Positions 56,455 to 64,000 of a DNA stretch of 64,000 bases are shown here, piece after piece. The notes below the pieces were generated by a model. That model was given only the letters and a program-made list of their open reading frames with translations, ran no database searches and was not told where the DNA came from. Numbering within the stretch: position 1 is the stretch's first letter; each line of letters begins with the position of its first letter. Where the stretch lies: assembly GCA_030248215.1 (NCBI GenBank), contig JASANG010001261.1, positions 53,879 to 117,878 on the forward strand, given 5' to 3'. The position numbers and the translations under genes are program-made. This DNA is from Enoplolaimus lenunculus. Its lineage: Eukaryota > Nematoda > Enoplea > Enoplida > Thoracostomopsidae.

Positions 56455-57377
56455 TCACATTATATTTATTTGGTGAATTTTGCACGCTATTTGAAAGATT
56501 TGTACGCAATATAATGAAAGTAGTTTGGTTGGATTCAATTTTATTATACTTGAAAATGTTTCAATATTTTAAAGTTTCCCGTAGCATCTAATGAGCACAA
56601 TTGAGCACAAAATGAGAAGGCTACACGAAGGTCTCAACGTAATTTGGTGAAAAAATTGAAAATTTTCGGTCGAAATTCTGACGTTTTCATTAATACAATT
56701 ATTACCCCTTCTCATTGGTTGCCTGAGGCTCGCGAGTGTATATACGTTAAATAGTATATCCAGGTGTTTAATGATCAAACGTAAATGTCTTCCACAACGG
56801 AGAGCCCCGTGCTGGCGCAGCTCTATAGCTGGGGTGTTGTACGCCCCTCGCCAGTTCGACAGAAATGGTCTCAGGGAAAGAAAATATTCATGGAGAAGGA
56901 TTTGGGGTTTAGTTGAAGTACCTCTACATACGCGTTTTATATTTAGATTTTTTCATATTTATTTTATACGTTTCGTATCTGTGTGTTGAAAGATACCTAG
57001 AAAGGTTTTAAAATAACCAAAGAGAGACTTACTATAATTTGCCAGTTCGTGGTTTTGTGGGCTAAAAAGAGTAGTTTATGATTAATTTTTTACTTAGGCT
57101 TAGGCTTAGGGATAATTTCCGCTTAGCTTAGGCTTAGGGAATACGCTTATCACGTTACGCTCCTTAAGCATTGCAATAATATTTATATTAGGCAAAGTTT
57201 CCTTCTCTACTGCGGGATTCAAAAATGGCAATAGAAAAATATTTTTTCAAAAAATAAGCTAAAATTTTTGATATTTCGAATTTTAGCTTAACGCTTGTGC
57301 TCTGGTTCATTTTACACCTCGTATGCGTGCTGTTGTTGTATTATACGGTGTGCTAGGTAGGTTTTGTTTAGCTAGTA
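56455..57377. repeat. Right inner arm of the inverted repeat, diverged
   Basis: Reverse complement of 54,416-55,620 with many substitutions and short deletions; it is about 280 bases shorter than its partner. The TTAA-flanked element and the GGCCAATGTTAC element are both present but degraded. Confidence 0.75.
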
Positions 57378-60300
57378 ATATGTCTGTATGTGTAATTTTG
57401 AATAATTTATGATTTTAAAACCATAAAACTAACGTAGCTAGCGTGTCTGACTGTCGGCAAAAGTTAGATAACAATCGAAATGTATAGGGTAGTGTCTGTG
57501 CTAAAAGCAACGCACGAGTACAATAAATCAAATTTATATTGTTCATTGGGTATTTGTTCTCTCATTGAGGGTTGCTTAAAATTATTATTTCTACGCCAAA
57601 TACGATTTTTTCACACGAAAAAAAAACGGTTGTAACGACACTTCAGCTGCCAACAAATTAGCTTCAAGTGTTCCGTCATTAATTTTACAATTTTCAGCTT
57701 TAAGTACAAACGCACTTCCATGAGGTGATTTTTAATTCGTTTGTGCGCAAAAAAGTCAGCGTTCAACTTTAAATATATGAATGTTGTTTTTTTCTTAAAA
57801 AACAATCGGCTTAAATGTCTGATTTTTATTGCCAGAAAAAATGGACTGTCGAAATTTGTGTTGGAGAGCCAGTAGCAAAATTTAGTTTCCTAGCTTACTT
57901 TGAGTATATATTCGGGTTTTTTTTCGACCAAAAATACATTTTAGTTGGTATTCAAACAAGGCTCAAAAAAATTTTGGTTTATGAAAGTAAAAGTGTGTGG
58001 TTTGGAGTTTCAGCCGATGTAAAAATTAGGGGCGGAACGTTTTTTTTCTGTCACTGTAATAGAGTAAGCTTAAGCTTTAGACTAATTTTTTGTTTGGCTT
58101 AGGCTTACGCTTAGTCTTAGGCGTCGGAATATGCTCATTCGTTACGCTGACATTGTAAAAAATGGTGAGTCAAATTGACTCTCTCGGAAATAGGCTTTTC
58201 CTGACTACATAAACTGAGTCAAATTCGACTCCGCGAGAGTCAAACGTGCGACATAGTGAATCGAATTTGACTCTGGTGGAGTGAAATTTGACTCAGTTTG
58301 TGTAGTCAGGCAAAGCCTATTTCCGAGAGAGTCAATTCGACTCACCATTTTTTGCAGTGTAGGCTTAGGCTTAGGCTTAGGTTTATGAATATGCTTATAA
58401 TACTGTTCCGCCCCTGTTTTTACATTGGCCGGATTTTGTAATACGGCGGTCACAAGCTGGCAAAAATCTGTGTCGTTAATAGGCACTGAATGGACAAAAT
58501 CATAACTGCAAGGTTATCGGTATACTTACCGCGTGCCGCCGGACGCCACCAAATAGGTTTTGCCTGCATCTTTGCTAGCAACACATAGCGGCGTGCGGCA
58601 CAGTAAAGTATGTAGCGCAGCGCTTAATTAGTTTCAAAGAACTCATGAGAAAGGTTCATAAACACGAGAAGAGCATAAAACGACAGGAAATTAGTATACA
58701 TGGTTTTGTAAACGGCATACATGTTTTTTAATTATTTGAAAAGCTAAATTTAAATTTTAGCTATAGATCCTATTGTTTTTAAACCGGTCGACAAGACGTA
58801 CATTTGAAAATTTTTGTTTAATGAGCTGCACCTGTGTATTGCCGACTCTCGAATACATCATATACTACTCGAATTTATTTGTAAATGTTCTCTGTCCTCG
58901 GTACAATTGGTGAGTGTTTTCGGTTATGCTACCAGCCGGCGTTTGCCCAAAAATGATTAGATTTTGGAAATTTTTATATATTTGAGCTTCTGACGACCTT
59001 CCCCAAACTTATTTGGCGGCCAAAGTTGAATTTTTTAAAAATTCGACTTTTTACGGTGCCAAGGTCCTCCCACAGGTGGATTAAGGTGTAAACGGATAGT
59101 ATATAATAACGGAAATGGAAACCGAAACGAATAGTGATGAAAATAACGGAAACGAAAACGGAAACGGAAAACTCAGATTGAAGTAAAGAAGTTTCAAAGA
59201 TGTTTCATTTTTCTAACATCCCAATTGAGGCATGCACGGAAACGGATATCCGGCTACACCTGCTTGGGACCTTAACTTTTTTGTCAAAAAGTTAGACAAA
59301 TTACACCTTATTCAACCCAGCTTCGGGAGCTGAGTAGAATGGTATTAATTATTCCGCAATCAGATGTCTGGTTAACGAGTTAGCGTCAAATAACTGATTT
59401 GGCGCCGTCCCGTTAGCCAAACGCCTAATTGCAGAAAATTTAACACCTTCAACTTAGCTGCGGAATTTACGCAGAACGGTGTGTAAATTGTTTTAATTTT
59501 TGACAAAAATTTTTTTGATCCCATGGCGAGAACCTGTTGTCCTTAAAAATCGATTTTCTCAAAAATTCCAAATTTGGCCGTAAAATGATCAGGGGAGATC
59601 ATGTGAAGCTCAAATAAGATAAAAATATTCAAAACCCAACCATTTTTTGGTAAACGCCGGCTGGGGAGATTACCGAAAAGACCCGATTTTGCTAATAATA
59701 GAAGAGACTGATTCAAATTGGATCAATTGTCAAGCAGTTTTAGAGACTTTAAATATATTAACCTGCTGGCTCTTCTAGACAGAGCCGGAGCAGCCACCCC
59801 ACATAGCGCCCATTTGGAGTTTGAAGACCCCCACCCTCGAAATTGGGGGAAGCCTTCACCCCTGCCTGCATCGGCACTGCTTCTAGACGTCCTTGTTAAG
59901 TTTGTGATCATCGTAAAATTGATATCATTCTCTATTTATAGATTTTGTAACAATCGAATGTTAGCGTGAATGTTATCATCCTATCGTAGATTTAAGCCCA
60001 ACTTTCGTGCAGTGCGATAGAAATTAACCCGATTTACAGGTTTTAAAAGGACTTGCTGGCTCTTAAAAATATTGGTTGCGTCTTTGAGACAGTAATCGTC
60101 TGAAAGGTTAGATTAATCTCTATTTTTCGATTTCTGTGATTAATTACGACGTATCAATCTATTGCTTTCAGATCCTGTAATAGGATAGGTTTGTGATACG
60201 TTAAGCCGTAATGGAAAAATTCTCACTCTCTAAAAGCTTAAACTAACTTGATTTAAGCTTAAGCTAATCCACCGGTATTAAACTAACTTTTTAGATTAAC

Positions 60301-60939
60301 TAAGCTAACCGATAGGTTTATGCTTAAACTCATTTAAAATCTTACATATTTTCAATTTAAGCTAAGCATATTGAACTCTTAGATACGCGGCTGAACTTGT
60401 TACTTAATCTAAAAATAAGCTTACTTAAACTCATGTTAAACTTAAAAATATGTTAGTTCAAGTAAAACTTAAAATTCTAGTTCGGTTAGTCCGTCCAGCC
60501 ATTTAAGTTTTACTTAAACTGAAATTCAAGTTTAGTTAAACTATAATTTAAGTTTAAGTTTTTAGAGAGCAGTTAGTATCTAAAATGTTGTCCTATTATA
60601 GTGCGTAGAAATTGCCTTTTAAAATTACACCCGAAATTCATAAGACATGATAAAAATATCGTTTTTGCGGCGTAGAATTTAAGAGACAAAACTATAGCGT
60701 CTAAGAAAAGTATTCCGACTTCTAAGATGGTGCCAAGGATATTCTAAAGCCTGCGAAAAGACTTATTTTTCGCTGTAAAGATTTTCGAAGGTGATATATC
60801 CACTAATCCCGTTCCTTATTAATCTCATATGCTGCGCCATCGAAGTTCCGGCCGTAAATCAAGCGATGTTTTAGATTGTGTAAGCAGGTTTACTACTAAA
60901 AGTGTCAATAAAAAAAAGAGTTTTTCTAATGTATAGACA

Positions 60940-63227
60940 ATGATTCAGACGATATCGTTTGTTGCATACGCAATTTTGACGATGAATCAGTACAGTCGTC
61001 GTGCAGTTGCGGTTGATTTGTACGCCAAAGATTTGACTCAACAAAATCGTCGAGTTGAAAATTTACAAATTGAAATCGCACAAAATTCACCTGGACCTCA
61101 AAACGCAACTGAGCTTCCATGCGATGGTGATATGAACGAGCTTGAAGTGATTCATTTGATTCAAGAACGATACTCGGAAACACATCGGTATCCGAGCGAA
61201 ATGGCAAAAACTGTCGTTCAGGTCAAACTAATATAAAAACACTCGGCACTTCAGTGACTGATCAGCAGGATAGGCGTATGCATCACCCCACACCGGTTAT
61301 GCTGTGCGGAAATCGTTACTATGCCAATAGTTCATCTCAGGATCATCAATGTGTTTTCTAAAGCCAAATGGGCGAAAAATGTAGCTGAATTGAAACGGAA
61401 ACTCCAAAATTTTCAAAAAATTTCGCTAAACTACGCGCTTTAAATCTGTAAAAATGTGCAACACAAAATGTATTTTTCCCCACCGTAAAATTCCTGAACA
61501 GCCACCCTGCGGATCATGTACGCTTTCCTGGCAAGCTTACGGTTAAGGTTAGGCCGAAGCTAATAACGCAGAACTTGAGCTTAACAGTACGGCAGGCAAA
61601 GTTAGTTATGCTAATACGTGAAAATTTCGAAAAATGTGGGTGGAAATTGTACAAGAGCCAAGTATCATCAAACCAAATAAGTATACTTTTGTAAAACCGT
61701 AAAAACGGCTTTTAGTTATTGACAAATAGCTCGCGAGTTTCTGTATTATTAAATTCTGGCATGGCGTTTGATGTTGCATTCTGAAAAGTGTAGAAAAATG
61801 GTTCAGGTGATTCAATAATAAAATTCTGGACTCACAAATCTATGGCTCGCGTAAACTGTACGGTTAGGCTTAGGATTACTTATATATTGAAGAAAATTCA
61901 TTGCCTTTTCTTAAACCTAAACCTTTAGCTAAGCCTATGGTTGAACTTAAACCTCAAACTTAAAAATGTTTACGAAGGTTGAAATGTGCCTGTTCCCCAT
62001 TCAGTTGTATTTTCAATGTTTATACTAAAGAACACAGTGCAAACTTGAACTAGGCTGGTTAAAGATAGTAAACTGAAAATTTTTCGCTTAACCCTTTCTC
62101 ACATGAATATTTTCTATTTCCGGCATTAGAAAATGGTATTAAAATGCAGTCTTGTCGGCCAATGAAAATTTCTTGCAGTTTCCAACGCAAACACATTTTA
62201 ATTTCTCTGGTCTAAATTGTGTCTAAATCAAATTCCACGACTGTATACAAATGTGAATGGAGGTGTATATGTTCCCCCAAATTTCTGATAAAATCGAAAA
62301 GGTATTTTTACGAGCTTTAGAATAACCTGTCGTGGTGCAAAACAAATTTTCTCGCTCGCTACGCTCGATTGTAAAACAGCCCAGGTTGACAATAAGGACT
62401 TGTCAACTGAACGGGCCAATGTAAAGAACAGGGGCGGAACAGTATTATAAGCATATTCCTAAGCCTAAACCAAGCAAAAAATAAGTCTACATCGTAACTC
62501 CGCACCTGATCTTTACAGTAAACCTAAGCGTAAGCGTAAACATAAGCCTTAGGGTGGCGCAATACTTTGATGCGTTGGACGCCGCTGCGCATCGCCGTAC
62601 GCCCCCACATATCGCCGCACGCCGCTATGCGTTAGTGACAATAATATAGACAAAATCTATTTGGTGGCGCGCAGCGGTGAATGTCGAGTATAGCGCGCGC
62701 ATCCCTTCGCATAAAGCCCATCGAGCCTAATTCCTTAAGTGTCTAAAGTCCCTGAGTCTTTGTGTCCAACCAATGGACAGACTCCTATGGTTATCGTTGT
62801 TCACAGAAACCGTAAAGAAATGTCATACACTCTTGACAAGAAATCAGGCCCGTAGCCAACTCATCTTGGTGAAATTCATGCTACTTCCCTACCCACGTCT
62901 CGAGCGTTTGTTAGTTTACGCGTTTATACGCTATATTTTTAGGTTGAAATTCACGTCCAAGGCATTTCGGAGATCAGCGAAACGACGGCGAGTTTTGAAA
63001 CCGACATATTATTCAGTCAACTGTGGCTTGACAAAAATTTAAATTTTTCATCGTTTAGCTTTTGTAAGAAAAACATTACGTTGGGAACGAAATTTATTGA
63101 AAAAATATGGACACCGAATACGTGTATTGTAAATACGAAAAGTTCACGGCTTCACATGTCACCGACAGAAAATTTGTTTATTATTTTGTATCAAAATGGT
63201 ACCGTTTGGGTCAATTATCGAATTAAG
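60940..63227 (+). CDS. Second copy of the Cys-loop channel gene, first two exons, partial in window
   Basis: Exons 60940-61221 and 62943-63227, in phase 0 at both joins, with donors CAG/GTCAAA and AAG/GTTAGT. The 94 and 95 encoded residues are identical to those of the minus-strand gene, although neighbouring intron sequence differs (for example the extra 190 bp near 62,100). The next exon, with the Cys loop, would lie beyond 64,000, so it cannot be told whether this is a complete gene. Transcription runs away from the palindrome centre, head to head with the gene at 43,152-50,801, the two start codons being 10.1 kb apart. Confidence 0.85.
62000..62190. other. Right-arm-specific sequence with a piggyBac-like end
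   Basis: This stretch has no counterpart at the mirror position near 49,740. It contains TTAACCCTTTCTCACATGAA, the left end of the element at 55,058-55,328, and the following ATTTTCTATTTCC. It may be the remains of an insertion in this arm or of a deletion in the other. Confidence 0.6.
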
Positions 63228-64000
63228 GTTAGTTTGCCGACTATGAGAACAGCGCCGTTTAGAGCCAAGATGAAGAATAGAAAAGTATATTTTTTCTTTC
63301 ACTGTAAATTTCAGCGAGTTGATTTAAACTCAGAATGAGTTGAATTACTCCAACTGAGTTAGGGACTATCAGAACTCAGAATTCTGAGTTGATTCAATTC
63401 ATTCTGAGTTAATTAGTCAACTGACCCAGAGTCAGACTCGATTGAGTGAAAATTAACTCGACTCAGAGTGAGTTAATGTTTACTGATATAAGTTAGGAAA
63501 TAACCGACTCGCTAGCTGAATTGATTCATCAACTCATTGGAATTTACATTGTTCGAAATTCCGTAAAGACAAGAAAAACTCTTTTTGCAAGATTTTTGAA
63601 TAAACCTTTTGCATTTTATAGGCCCAAAAAATTTTCTTTCATACAAGGTTAGACTCTCTTGGTATGAAATCCTGTTACATTTCCTGGTTAACGAATGGCC
63701 GGGATATTCGTCACCATCGTACTCCAGGAGTCCGCAGGTTGGGCGAAATCTGTTAATCATGTGCCAATTGATTCATGAATGTTTGGTTTAAATATATTAA
63801 CTCGGGATGAAATATTAAAGCGACAATTATATAATTTCAAGTTAATACACTTGTAACTTCAAACTTTTAGTAACCAATGGTTGGTATTTTCAAATGTGTG
63901 TAGCACCTATCACCAGTTTGTGACAAGTCTTGTAGTATTCAAACCAAATGAATGACCAGGTTTAAATTTGTCACATCTCTTGCATTTTATTTGCTTCTAC

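Larger units (their letters stand above)
57378..64000. repeat. Right outer arm of the large inverted repeat, cut by the window end
   Basis: Reverse complement of 47,931-54,415, with all MITEs of that arm mirrored. Relative to the left arm it lacks about 52 bp near 58,875 and has about 190 bp of extra or replaced sequence near 62,000-62,190. The last bases (ATTTGCTTCTAC) pair with 47,931 onward, so the arm continues outside the window. Confidence 0.95.

Noticed and set aside
56155-56509. Frames with long Ile-Tyr runs
   Set aside because: Translations of the (AT)n and A/C tracts in the palindrome spacer.
1-64000. Retroelement or virus-like remains
   Set aside because: No reverse transcriptase, integrase, capsid or envelope motifs were noticed in any frame.

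Overview
The window is nuclear DNA of an animal, most likely an invertebrate. It is AT-rich, its genes are cut into many short exons by GT-AG introns, and its intergenic DNA is packed with short non-autonomous DNA transposons. No retroelement with recognisable coding was seen. Two weak hints point towards a nematode-like protostome: several transposon families carry TTAGGC-type arrays (the nematode telomere unit), and the channel gene resembles invertebrate anion channels. The species is not identified.

Layout. 97-12,692 (minus): a 15-exon, 926-residue PP2C-like protein of the Drosophila CG9801 type. Intron 10 holds a possible nested membrane-protein gene (3,987-4,488), and several introns hold hAT-like MITEs. 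12,700-17,800: tRNA-derived repeats and hAT-like MITEs. 17,807-26,253 (plus): a 17-exon, 390-residue protein with a DEK_C-like N-terminus and two SWIB domains whose exon quartets have matching sizes and phases. 26,254-43,150: gene-poor, with one small cysteine-containing gene at 37,354 that has a TATA box, some weak ORFs and many MITEs. 43,152-50,801 (minus): a Cys-loop (GABA/glycine-type) anion channel of about 643 residues in seven exons.

From 47,931 to the window end the sequence folds on itself: 47,931-54,415 is repeated in reverse complement at 57,378-64,000. The first two exons of the channel recur on the plus strand (60,940-63,227), so two channel genes, or one gene and a partial copy, stand head to head. 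The outer arms differ by roughly 1% in the stretch compared by eye, plus two clear indels (about 52 and 190 bp). The inner parts (54,416-55,620 and 56,455-57,377) are much more diverged and flank an 0.8 kb low-complexity spacer. This step suggests either a fold-back duplication seeded by an older inverted repeat or an assembly/haplotype artefact with a poor-quality turn.

The host genes do not form an operon or pathway. They are a putative phosphatase-fold protein, a chromatin/RNA polymerase I-type factor and a neurotransmitter-gated channel. Exon models were built by hand from splice signals, reading phase and remembered family motifs. Exon joins are in phase throughout the three main genes, but no database search was run.
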